Source: Rhodobiaceae bacterium (GTDB lineage: Bacteria > Pseudomonadota > Alphaproteobacteria > Rhizobiales > NORP267). Taken from it: a stretch of 64,000 nt of DNA. The stretch spans positions 98,581 through 162,580 of the forward strand of contig JAGRLG010000054.1 in the NCBI GenBank assembly GCA_020441905.1, given 5' to 3'. Positions 49,061-57,069 of the stretch are shown piece after piece. Made by a program: the position numbers and the translations under genes. Within the stretch, counting starts at the first letter, position 1. Each line of letters opens with the position of its first letter. The notes below the pieces were generated by a model. It saw only the letters and a program-made list of their open reading frames with translations. It did no database searches and had not been told where the DNA came from.

Positions 49061-49456
49061 GTTTGATCCTCCTGACAGGATTGTTTGCACCGGTCAGGAA
49101 AGAGCAAAGGCCGTGCCATATGGGCAGTCACTGCCTGGATTTCAGGCAAAAGGCTGAAATGCTTTGGAAAAATAATAAAGTGCAACAGCGGCCGCTGCGC
49201 CCCGGCGCCCGCCCCGGCCGGCATGATGGATTCAAATTAGGCAGCGCCATTGGGCGTGCCTAATTAATAGGCAGTTTGACGCCGTGCCTTGTGAATTGGC
49301 ATTTCTCGAAGGGTGACTTTGGCGCCGGTCGGGGTAAAACTCATCTCTGCCGGCAAGGTTCAATTGCCTCCGGCAGGGGTTGTTTGCACCACAGATAGCC
49401 TCGCGGGCCCCGCGTCCGGCATCCGGGCGCGGGGCCTTGCTTTAAAGGGCGCAAGC
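49061..49456. other. 396-bp intergenic region upstream of urtA with two inverted repeats
   Basis: No gene is seen. It holds a perfect 8-bp inverted repeat ATTAGGCA/TGCCTAAT (49236-49264, 13-nt centre), 176 bp upstream of the urtA start, that could bind a nitrogen regulator. A G+C hairpin GGCCCCGCG/CGCGGGGCC (49406-49436) lies 20 bp past the bioB stop and is terminator-like, but on the minus strand it has no T-run. I did not find a convincing sigma-54 (GG-N10-GC) element. Confidence 0.55.
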
Positions 49457-50452
49457 CTACATGCGGCTGAGGCCGAGCCGGCTCATCAGATTGGCGTCTT
49501 CGCTCTCGGCCGGATTGGGCGTCGTCAGCAGTTTCTCGCCCAGGAAAATCGAATTGGCGCCGGCGATGAAGGCCAGCGCCTGGCCGGCCTCGCTCATCGC
49601 CATGCGTCCGGCGGCGAGCCGCACCGTCGATTTCGGCATCATGATTCGCGCCGCCGCGATCATGCGCACGATGGCGATCTCGTCCACCGGCTCGTTTCCC
49701 GACATCGGCGTGCCCTCGATCGCCACCAGCGAATTGACCGGCACCGATTCCGGGTGCGGATCGAAGCGCGCCAATACGCAGAGCATGGCGGCGCGGTCCT
49801 TCTCACTCTCGCCAAGCCCGAGAACGCCGCCGCAACACATCTTGATGCCGGCCTTGCGCACCCGCCCCAGCGTCTCCAGCCGGTCCTGATAGGTGCGCGT
49901 CGTCACCACCTGGCCGTAAAACGCCTCAGAGGTGTCGAGATTGTGGTTGTAATAATCGAGGCCCGCCTCGCGCAGCTTTTCCGCCTGGCCTTCCTTCAGC
50001 ATGCCAAGCGTCACGCAGGTTTCCAGCCCCTCGGCGCGCACCGCGCGCACCATGTCGCACACCTTGCCGAGGTCGCGCTCGTTGGGGCTGCGCCAGGCCG
50101 CGCCCATGCACAGGCGGTGGGCGCCCGCCGCCTTGGCGCGGCGCGCCGCCTCCACCACCTCGCCCAGCGGCATCAGCGCCTCGGCCTTGACACCGCCTTC
50201 CCAGCTCAGGCTCTGCGAACAGTAATGGCAGTCCTCCGGGCAGCCGCCATCCTTGATATTGACCAGCGTCGCCATCTCCACCTCGTTGCTCTGCTGGTAG
50301 CGCCGGTGCAGGTCCTGGGCACGGAACACCAGATCGGCGAGTGGCGCCGCCAGCAGGGCGGCCGCCTCTTCCTCGCTCCAGTCGTGGCGGATGTCGGAAT
50401 TCGCTGCGCCGGCAGGATCGGCCGCGGCCGGGATCGGTTCAATCATGGTCAT
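49457..50452 (-). CDS. bioB: Biotin synthase
   Basis: 331-residue radical SAM enzyme inserting sulfur into dethiobiotin. Cluster motif CPEDCHYC (Cys71, 75, 78) with the family block YCSQS follows. [23 protein letters not shown], and RLAAGRMAM (the Arg region of the auxiliary cluster) are also present. The start ATG 50452 follows AGGTGA. No other bio genes are adjacent, so it is a solitary copy. Confidence 0.95.
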   Translation of the reverse strand: MTMIEPIPAAADPAGAANSDIRHDWSEEEAAALLAAPLADLVFRAQDLHRRYQQSNEVEMATLVNIKDGGCPEDCHYCSQSLSWEGGVKAEALMPLGEVVEAARRAKAAGAHRLCMGAAWRSPNERDLGKVCDMVRAVRAEGLETCVTLGMLKEGQAEKLREAGLDYYNHNLDTSEAFYGQVVTTRTYQDRLETLGRVRKAGIKMCCGGVLGLGESEKDRAAMLCVLARFDPHPESVPVNSLVAIEGTPMSGNEPVDEIAIVRMIAAARIMMPKSTVRLAAGRMAMSEAGQALAFIAGANSIFLGEKLLTTPNPAESEDANLMSRLGLSRM

Positions 50453-50671
50453 CGCATCACCTGAACTCGTCGGTCCGGGCTGCACGATAGCGGGCAAGCC
50501 CGCGCCGCGCGGCGCCGCACGATAAAAATCCCCCATGGGCTACCCGATTAGCCTTTTGCAGTCCAGCCGCAAAGCCCGCGGCGGGCCGCGGCGAGCGCCC
50601 GAATGTCCTTTTGCCAGGCCGCCGCGCCGGATAAGTTCGACCCTGCGGGCGGCTGTAAAGGAGGCTGGATC

Positions 50672-51430
50672 ATGGCGCAATTGGCCGGGAAAGTGGCGCT
50701 GGTAACCGGCGGGGCCAAGAGCATCGGCCGCACTTTTGCCCAGGGACTGGCCCAGGCCGGAGCGAATATCGTCATCGCCGATATCGCCGAAGGCGAAACC
50801 ACCGCCAAGGAAATTGCCACCGGTTTTGGCGTCGCGGCGATCTTCGTCAAATGCGATGTCAGCGACGAAACGCAGGTTCGCCAACTCATCGCCGCCGCGA
50901 TCGCCAAGTTCGGCCGCATCGACATCCTGGTCAACAATGCCGCCTATTTCGCCGCCATGCCGTTGCATCCGGCCCATGAATTGCCGGTCGAATTGTGGGA
51001 CAAGGTGATGGCGGTCAATGTGCGCGGGTCATTTCTGACCGCCAAGCACGCCGCCCCCCACATGATGAAGGCGAAAAGCGGAAAGATCATCAATATCAGC
51101 TCGGGAACCGCCTATAAGGGCATGCCGGACATGGCGGCCTATGTCGCCTCCAAGGCGGCGGTGCTCGGCCTTACCCGGACGCTCGCGCGCGAATTCGGAC
51201 CCCATGGCATCAATGTCAACACCCTGGCGCCGGGCCTCATCGAAAGCGAGAGCCTGCTCGAAAATCCACGCCATCTCGCGCCCACCGAAAGGATCCTCGC
51301 CAGCCGCGCCATCGCGCGCAAGGGGCTGCCCCGCGACCTTGTCGGCGGACTGCTGTTCCTGGCCTCCCCGGCCAGCGATTTCATGACCGGCCAGACCCTT
51401 GCCATCGACGGCGGCTCGATCAACACCTGA
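50672..51430 (+). CDS. Short-chain dehydrogenase/reductase
   Basis: 252-residue classical SDR with TGGAKSIGR near 14-22, NNAAY, the catalytic Ser (INISSGTAYKG) and YVASK, and C-terminal GQTLAIDGGSINT. AAGGAGG precedes ATG 50672. It converges with the flavin monooxygenase (stops 6 bp apart). The substrate is unknown; position suggests a hydroxylated or reduced ring or acyl-CoA intermediate of the adjoining aromatic module. Confidence 0.75.
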   Translation: MAQLAGKVALVTGGAKSIGRTFAQGLAQAGANIVIADIAEGETTAKEIATGFGVAAIFVKCDVSDETQVRQLIAAAIAKFGRIDILVNNAAYFAAMPLHPAHELPVELWDKVMAVNVRGSFLTAKHAAPHMMKAKSGKIINISSGTAYKGMPDMAAYVASKAAVLGLTRTLAREFGPHGINVNTLAPGLIESESLLENPRHLAPTERILASRAIARKGLPRDLVGGLLFLASPASDFMTGQTLAIDGGSINT

Positions 51431-51436
51431 TCATGA

Positions 51437-52570
51437 CTATGCCTTTGCCCGCGCCGCCTCCACTCCGGCGATGAAGCGCGGCGAATTGCGGCGCAGTTCC
51501 TCCAGGCTGACGCGCTCGGAGCGGCGCATATAGCTAAGGGCGAACTCGTAGGGCTCGAGCTTCATATGTTCGGGAAATCGCTCGTACCAGTCGATGCTGG
51601 CATTGGCCGCCGCATAGAGCTTTTCCACGATCGGGCGGCGCGCCGCCTCATAGGCCGCCAGCGCCGCCGGCACGTCTTCGCCATTTGCCTCAAGCGCCCG
51701 GTCGAGGGCGATGACATCCTCCATCGCCAGGCGGGAGCCGGACCCTATGGAAAAATGCGCCGTGCGCAGCGCGTCGCCGACCAGCACGTAGCGGCCATGG
51801 GACCAGCGCTCGTTCCAGATCCTGGGGAACTGGCGCCACAGCGAACGGTTGGTGACCAGCGGATAGCCGCCCAGCGTGGCGGCAAAGACCTGCTCGCATT
51901 TGGCCCTGGTGCGCTCCTCGTCCATTGCATCGAAGCCAACGCGGAAGAATGTCTCCTCGTCGACCTCGACGATGAAGGTGCTCATGGACCCTGAATAGCG
52001 ATAGTGGTGGGCGTTGAAATGACCTTCCGGCGTCTCAAGGAAAGTCTGGGTCAGGGTGTCGAACGGCTTGCGCGTGCCATACCACACGAAGCGGTTGGAC
52101 ATGGTTTGCGTGGTGGTGCCGAATTCGCCCTCGAAGGTGCGGCGCACCAGCGAATTGACCCCGTCCGCCCCAACCACCAGATCGGCCGCGCCCAGATCGT
52201 CCACCGAGGCCACGGCCTGGTTGTATTGCGGCACGATGCCGACCTGCTCCAGCCTTTCCTGGAGCACCTGCAACAGGTGCAACCGGCCGATGGCGGTGAA
52301 GCCGACGCCGTCGATGCGCACCTTTTCGCCCCTGTGGTCGATGGTGATGTCGCGCCAGCCGATCAGGTGCGGGCGGATCGCGGCATGGGTTTCCGGATCA
52401 TCGGCATCGAGAAATTCCAGCGCCCGCTCGGAAAACACGACGCCGAAGCCGAACGTGGCATCCGGCGGGTTCTGCTCGATGACGCGCACGTCGGCGCGCG
52501 GGTTCCGCCGCCTGATGAGATAGGCGAGATAGAGGCCCGCCGGCCCGGCGCCAAGAATTACGATCCGCAT
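51437..52570 (-). CDS. Salicylyl-CoA 5-hydroxylase-like FAD monooxygenase
   Basis: 377-residue class A flavin monooxygenase with GAGPAGLYLA at 7-16 (FAD), DLVVGADGVNSLVR (DG motif) and RYVLVGDALRTAHFS (GD motif). The FGFGVVFSERALEFLD block marks the salicylyl-CoA 5-hydroxylase/2-aminobenzoyl-CoA monooxygenase subgroup, which acts on CoA thioesters of ortho-substituted benzoates. It ends after the hydroxylase domain and lacks the C-terminal old-yellow-enzyme-like reductase of the bifunctional form. It therefore fits the simple 5-hydroxylase (salicylyl-CoA to gentisyl-CoA). It is divergent from the IclR gene across an 85-bp operator region. Confidence 0.75.
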   Translation of the reverse strand: MRIVILGAGPAGLYLAYLIRRRNPRADVRVIEQNPPDATFGFGVVFSERALEFLDADDPETHAAIRPHLIGWRDITIDHRGEKVRIDGVGFTAIGRLHLLQVLQERLEQVGIVPQYNQAVASVDDLGAADLVVGADGVNSLVRRTFEGEFGTTTQTMSNRFVWYGTRKPFDTLTQTFLETPEGHFNAHHYRYSGSMSTFIVEVDEETFFRVGFDAMDEERTRAKCEQVFAATLGGYPLVTNRSLWRQFPRIWNERWSHGRYVLVGDALRTAHFSIGSGSRLAMEDVIALDRALEANGEDVPAALAAYEAARRPIVEKLYAAANASIDWYERFPEHMKLEPYEFALSYMRRSERVSLEELRRNSPRFIAGVEAARAKA

Positions 52571-52603
52571 GTCATTTCCTCCGGTCGGCCATTTACATTT
52601 TCC

Positions 52604-52633
52604 GCATTATGCATTAAGTTGCACATTATGCAA
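52604..52633. promoter_or_regulatory. Paired repeats in the hydroxylase/IclR divergent promoter
   Basis: The 15-bp palindrome TTGCA-CATTA-TGCAA (52619-52633) follows a related half, GCATTATGC (52604-52612). Both share the core CATTATGC and occupy the 85-bp gap between the divergent hydroxylase and IclR genes. The arrangement suits two sites for the IclR protein. Confidence 0.65.
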
Positions 52634-52655
52634 TAATCATTCTAAGGAGGGCGTC

Positions 52656-53480
52656 ATGAAGCGGACCGCCGGCAGCAGCGACGCGGCGGCGCTATCGGGC
52701 GCCGAACCTTCCGCGCATGGCGGAATCCAGTCGCTGGATTCGGCGCTGGCGCTGTTGCAGATCCTGGCCGCCATGTCACGCCCGGCCAGCGTGTCGGAAC
52801 TTGCCCGCGCCGGCGCCATGACGACCAGCAAGGCCCATCGCTATCTCGCCAGTTTCATCAATGCCGGCCTGGTCATGCAGCGCCACCGCTCCGGGCGCTA
52901 CGAGCTCGGCAAGGGCGCGCTCGACCTCGGCCTTGCCGCCATGGCGCGCGACAATCTCATCAACCGCGCCGCCGACCGGCTGGAGGACATCGTCGATGCC
53001 ACCGGCGCCGCCGCCCTTGTCGCCATCTGGGGCCCGCACGGCCCCACCGTGGTGCGCTGGGAGCGCACCGCCAGCTTCGTCGTCACCCCGCTGGCGCTGG
53101 GCACCGTGATGCCGGTGCTCAATTCAGCGACGGGCCGCGTCTTTCTCGCCTTCGGCCCCCAGCGCATGGTCTGGAGCCTCGCCGAGGCCCAGCTTGCCCG
53201 TGCCAGGGAGTTGAAGCTGTCCTGGCCCGACCTTGAGCCAACGGTCGAGTCGGCTCGCGCCCTGGTCGAACGCGTGCGGACCAGCGGCTATTCGAGCGTC
53301 GACGGGCGCTTCATTCCCGGCCTCAAGGCTATCAGCGCCCCCATTCTCAACTGGCAGGGCGAGGCCGAGGCGGTATTGACCATCACCACCGGCGACGAGG
53401 GATTGCTGGAGCAGAACGGCCCGGCGCTCGATCTCCTGATCGCCACCTGCCGCGAGCTTTCCGCTCTGGCGCCTCAATAG
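52656..53480 (+). CDS. IclR-family transcriptional regulator
   Basis: 274-residue regulator. The N-terminal winged helix (LDSALALLQILAAMSRPASV, then MTTSKAHRYLASFINAGLVM) is followed by the IclR effector domain (DNLINRAADRLEDIVDATG, SATGRVFLAFGP, FIPGLKAISAPILNWQGE). AAGGAGG precedes ATG 52656. It probably controls the divergent hydroxylase and the co-directional ligase 52 bp downstream, with an aromatic acid or its CoA ester as effector. Confidence 0.88.
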   Translation: MKRTAGSSDAAALSGAEPSAHGGIQSLDSALALLQILAAMSRPASVSELARAGAMTTSKAHRYLASFINAGLVMQRHRSGRYELGKGALDLGLAAMARDNLINRAADRLEDIVDATGAAALVAIWGPHGPTVVRWERTASFVVTPLALGTVMPVLNSATGRVFLAFGPQRMVWSLAEAQLARARELKLSWPDLEPTVESARALVERVRTSGYSSVDGRFIPGLKAISAPILNWQGEAEAVLTITTGDEGLLEQNGPALDLLIATCRELSALAPQ

Positions 53481-53531
53481 GGGTGGCGCCACAGCGGAAC
53501 CAGAAGACACCGGACGAGAGGGAGTTAGGAT

Positions 53532-55187
53532 ATGCTTAAAGGCTGCACGCCATGGCCGGAGGAATTCGCCAGAATCTATCGCGAAAAGGGCTACTGGCAG
53601 GACATCACGCTCAACGAGATGGTGGAGAAAAGCGCGGCAAGCGCGCCGGGCGCCATCGCACTTGTCCAGGGCGAAGAGCGGCTCACCTATGGCCAGTTGG
53701 TCGAGCGCGTTGACACCCTAGCCTATTCCCTGTCGAAATCCGGCCTGCGGCCGCTGGACCGCGTTGTGCTGCAACTGCCCAACTCGATCGACTTCGTGCT
53801 GGCTTTTCTCGCCCTGACCCGCATCGGCGTCATTCCGGTCATGGCCCTGCCGCCGCACCGCGCCAACGAGATCCGCCATTTCCTGGGCAAGTCTGGCGCC
53901 ACCGGCTATTTCATCCCCGACCGCATCAAGGATTTCGACTTCCGGGACATGGCGGCCGAGATGAGGAAGGAAAACCCGCGCCTCGCCCATGTCTTCGTCT
54001 CGGGCGAAGCCGGCCCCGGCCAGACCGCGCTGTCCAGCCTGATGGTGGGGAGTGACGGCATCGAACAGGTCCGCGCCGAACTTGCGCGGTTGCGCCCCGA
54101 TCCGGACGAGGTTGCCCTGATGTTGCTGTCCGGCGGCACCACGGCCCTGCCCAAGCTCATTCCCCGCACCCATAACGACTATGTCTTCAACGCCGTTGCC
54201 GCCGGCCGGGTATCGCGATTCTCGCCCCGGACGGTATTCCTCGCCATCCTGCCCATGGGTCATAATTACAACCTCGCCTCACCGGGCATCCTCGCCACCT
54301 TTGCTCATGGCGGACGGGTGGTGATCGCCCCTGGCACCAGGGCGACGGAAGTCTTCCCCGTCATCGAGCGCGAAAAGGTGACGGTGATTCCGGCCGCGGT
54401 GCCGCTGGTCGCGACCTGGCTCGAAGCGCCGGAGCGCGCCCAATACGACCTCTCCTCCCTCGCCCTGATCCAGAATGGCGGCGCCCGTCTCCAGCCTGAA
54501 CTGCGCCGCCGCGTCAAGGAGCGCTTCTGCTGCCAGTACCAGGAGGATTACGGCACCGCCGAGGGCCTCATCAACCTCACCCGCCTCGACGACCCGGAAG
54601 AGCTCATCGAGAACTCGTCCGGCAAGCCGATCTGCGACGATGACGAGATCAGAATCGTCGACGATGCCGGCAACGAGGTGCCGGACGGCACGCCGGGCGA
54701 GCTTCTGGTGCGCGGCCCCTATACGATCCGCGGCTATTACGACAACCCCGAGGCCAATGAGAAGGCATTCACCGCCGACGGCTTCTACCGCATGGGCGAT
54801 GTCGTGCGCAAAGAGGGGCGCTATCTCTTCACCGAGGGGCGCAAGAAGGATCTGGTCAATCGCGGCGGGGAAAAAATCAGCTGCGACGAGATCGAGGACC
54901 ATATCCTCGCCCACCCCAAGGTGCGCAACACCTGCGTTGTTGCCATGCCCGACCCGGTCTTCGGCGAAAAGGCCTGCGCTTTCGTTCTGCTGGCCGGGGG
55001 TGAGACGCTAAGCCTGCCCGAACTGTGCGCTTTCCTGCTGTCGCGCCAGATCGCCAAGTTCAAGCTGCCCGAGCGCCTCGAGGTTCTGGATGCCTTTCCC
55101 ATCAGCCCCGCCGGCAAGATCCTGCGCCGCAACCTGCGCGAGAGGATCGAGGCCATGGTCAAGGCGGAACTGGCCGAACAGGCCTGA
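53532..55187 (+). CDS. DhbE/EntE-like aryl-acid AMP ligase (salicylyl-AMP/CoA ligase candidate)
   Basis: 551-residue adenylating enzyme closely like 2,3-dihydroxybenzoate-AMP ligases: start MLKGCTPWPEEFARIYREKG, LPPHRANEIRHFLGKSGA, LLSGGTTALPKLIPRTHND, FAILPMGHNY-type LAILPMGHNYNLASPG and the C-terminal Lys in SPAGKILRRN. No siderophore (NRPS, isochorismatase) genes are nearby. Next to a salicylyl-CoA-hydroxylase-like gene, a SdgA-type salicylate-activating role is more likely than siderophore synthesis. It carries GGAGTTAGGAT upstream of the ATG. Confidence 0.75.
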   Translation: MLKGCTPWPEEFARIYREKGYWQDITLNEMVEKSAASAPGAIALVQGEERLTYGQLVERVDTLAYSLSKSGLRPLDRVVLQLPNSIDFVLAFLALTRIGVIPVMALPPHRANEIRHFLGKSGATGYFIPDRIKDFDFRDMAAEMRKENPRLAHVFVSGEAGPGQTALSSLMVGSDGIEQVRAELARLRPDPDEVALMLLSGGTTALPKLIPRTHNDYVFNAVAAGRVSRFSPRTVFLAILPMGHNYNLASPGILATFAHGGRVVIAPGTRATEVFPVIEREKVTVIPAAVPLVATWLEAPERAQYDLSSLALIQNGGARLQPELRRRVKERFCCQYQEDYGTAEGLINLTRLDDPEELIENSSGKPICDDDEIRIVDDAGNEVPDGTPGELLVRGPYTIRGYYDNPEANEKAFTADGFYRMGDVVRKEGRYLFTEGRKKDLVNRGGEKISCDEIEDHILAHPKVRNTCVVAMPDPVFGEKACAFVLLAGGETLSLPELCAFLLSRQIAKFKLPERLEVLDAFPISPAGKILRRNLRERIEAMVKAELAEQA

Positions 55188-55230
55188 GCGGGCGGCTCGA
55201 TGGACCTTGCGGGATGAAAGGGGGCACGTG

Positions 55231-56949
55231 GTGACAAAAGTCAGACCGGCCGGACGGCTGGCCAGAGGCGCCGTCCTGGCGGCCGCCGCCGGCGCTTGCT
55301 TTGCTGCCCTCGCCGGCGCCCTGACGCTCGCCGCCGCGCTGGCCATCGCCCAGCGCGATCAGGGCGGCCGACTCTTCAACTCCGACCATATCCAGGCCTT
55401 CCTGCTGGCCCGCGATCTGCTTGCCGACCCCGCCAGCCTTTTCGCGTGGTACCTGCCTCCGGCGCTGTTCGCGGTGCCGGACTGGGTGATCGCCGTGATC
55501 CTGGTTGCCAGCCCGCTGCCGCAGCTGTGGCTGCCCGTCGTCTATGGCGGGGTGGCGCTGGCGGCGCTCGCCTTCGCGGCGGGCGCGGTCATGACCGTAT
55601 GCGGCCTCTCGCGCCCCGCCGCCGCCATCGGCGCGGCGGCCAGCCTGCTCGCCGTGCTGATGCTGGCGATCGCCCAGGCTCCGGCGCCGGGCGGAATCGC
55701 GGCGCTGCTGTTGAACGTCGCCTTCCCCGGCATCCATGGCGGAACGCTGCTGCTCGGCCTCGCCCTGATCGCGGCGGTGCTTCGCCTGCTCCATCGCGAG
55801 CCTGGGCCGCGAGCCGGCGCCATGCCCGCAATTCTGCTCTGCGCCCTTTCCGCCGCCGGTGCTTTTTCCGATCTTTTCTTCATGCTCTGGTTCGCCGGCC
55901 CGGCGGTCATCGCCGCCGCCCTCCTCGCCCCGGCCGGCCCGCCCGAGCAGGCGGTGGCGGCGCACCGCGTCATTCGCCTGGTGGCGATCTCGAGCGCCGC
56001 CGGCATCGCCCTCCAGGTGGCGCTGTTTGGCCTTCCCCTAGGCTATTTCCTCGGCACCATGCGCCCGCCCGGCGCGGCCTTCCAGGTCCAGGACCTGATC
56101 GTGCTCGCCTTGCATTCGAGCCTGCTCGCTCTTGGCGAACAGATCCACGTCTGCGCCCTGCCCGTGGCCGCCTCGCTGTTCGACTGCACCGCTCCGCTGC
56201 ATGCCGTCGATCACGTCGCGGCCCTCATGCGCGCCACCTTCGCCGCCGCCGACTGGCTCGGCATCGCCGTCCTCGCCGCCGCGATGCTTTCGGGCGCGCG
56301 GGCCGCCTGGCTCTGCCTGCGAGCGCTTGGCGGGCAGCGGCTGGAGCCGTCGCAGAGCGCCGAAATCCTCTTCGCCGGCGCAGCCTGGGCCTCCCTCACC
56401 GCCGCCGTCACGCTCAACATCATTCACGACACCGGGGCGCTGCGCTATCTGCTGCCCTTTCTCGCCATGCCCATTCTCGCCCTGCTGATACCGATGCTGC
56501 GCCTCGGGCAGCGCCTGGCCAGGACCCCGGTCCTGACCGGCATGGCGCTGCTGTGGGCCATGGCGGCCATGCAGCTCGCGCCCGCCGCGCTCGCCTCGTT
56601 CCGCCAGCTGGCCACGGCAGACCCTCTTGCCGCCTGCCTGCTGCAGGCCGGTCACCGGACGGGACTTGGCGACTACTGGAGCGCCAAGGCGGTGATGTTC
56701 CAGACCGGCTACCGCGTCCATGTCGTCCAGCTAACCGTCAACGGCAGATTCCATCGCTGGATCTTCAACCGCGCATGGTTCACGCGCCATGCCGGCGATG
56801 GCGGACCGCTGGCGCCGGACTTCATCATCATGCGCGGCCTCGACGCGGCGGCGATCCGGGACCGTTTCGGCGCGCCGTCACGCAAGGAAGAATGCGGCGG
56901 CGCCGTTATCTGGTTCTATGACCCGGCCATGGCGATGCCGGAAGGCTAA
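55231..56949 (+). CDS. Polytopic membrane protein of unknown function (GT-C-like topology)
   Basis: 572-residue protein with about ten to twelve hydrophobic helices. A first extracytoplasmic loop NSDHIQAFLLARDLLADP carries an acidic motif, and a C-terminal soluble tail of about 110 residues follows the last helix. Acidic first loops and such tails are seen in GT-C glycosyltransferases, but no diagnostic motif confirms it, so the function is unassigned. The GTG start at 55231 is chosen with AAAGGGGG upstream; GTG 55228 is equally possible. It lies 43 bp after the ligase but looks unrelated to aromatic catabolism. Confidence 0.65.
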   Translation: MTKVRPAGRLARGAVLAAAAGACFAALAGALTLAAALAIAQRDQGGRLFNSDHIQAFLLARDLLADPASLFAWYLPPALFAVPDWVIAVILVASPLPQLWLPVVYGGVALAALAFAAGAVMTVCGLSRPAAAIGAAASLLAVLMLAIAQAPAPGGIAALLLNVAFPGIHGGTLLLGLALIAAVLRLLHREPGPRAGAMPAILLCALSAAGAFSDLFFMLWFAGPAVIAAALLAPAGPPEQAVAAHRVIRLVAISSAAGIALQVALFGLPLGYFLGTMRPPGAAFQVQDLIVLALHSSLLALGEQIHVCALPVAASLFDCTAPLHAVDHVAALMRATFAAADWLGIAVLAAAMLSGARAAWLCLRALGGQRLEPSQSAEILFAGAAWASLTAAVTLNIIHDTGALRYLLPFLAMPILALLIPMLRLGQRLARTPVLTGMALLWAMAAMQLAPAALASFRQLATADPLAACLLQAGHRTGLGDYWSAKAVMFQTGYRVHVVQLTVNGRFHRWIFNRAWFTRHAGDGGPLAPDFIIMRGLDAAAIRDRFGAPSRKEECGGAVIWFYDPAMAMPEG

Positions 56950-57069
56950 TGCCAATATAGACAACTGGCTTGCGAGCAGGAACGGCCGCAACTTTCAGGA
57001 ACAATTTCGGCAATTACAACTTTACTGTCATAATCGGCCGCCAGGACCGTTGCTCCTGGAGCGAAGAAA

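Noticed and set aside
46805..49066. Rightward open frame of about 753 codons opposite urtA and urtB
   Set aside because: Composition-driven antisense frame with no recognisable domain; urtA and urtB on the other strand are unmistakable.
49406..49436. Clean Rho-independent terminator of bioB
   Set aside because: The stem is strong, but on the bioB strand no T-run follows, so it is only noted inside the intergenic entry.
53532..55187. Calling the DhbE-like ligase part of a catecholate siderophore cluster
   Set aside because: No isochorismatase, NRPS, receptor or Fur box is nearby; the adjacent hydroxylase-like gene points to catabolism.
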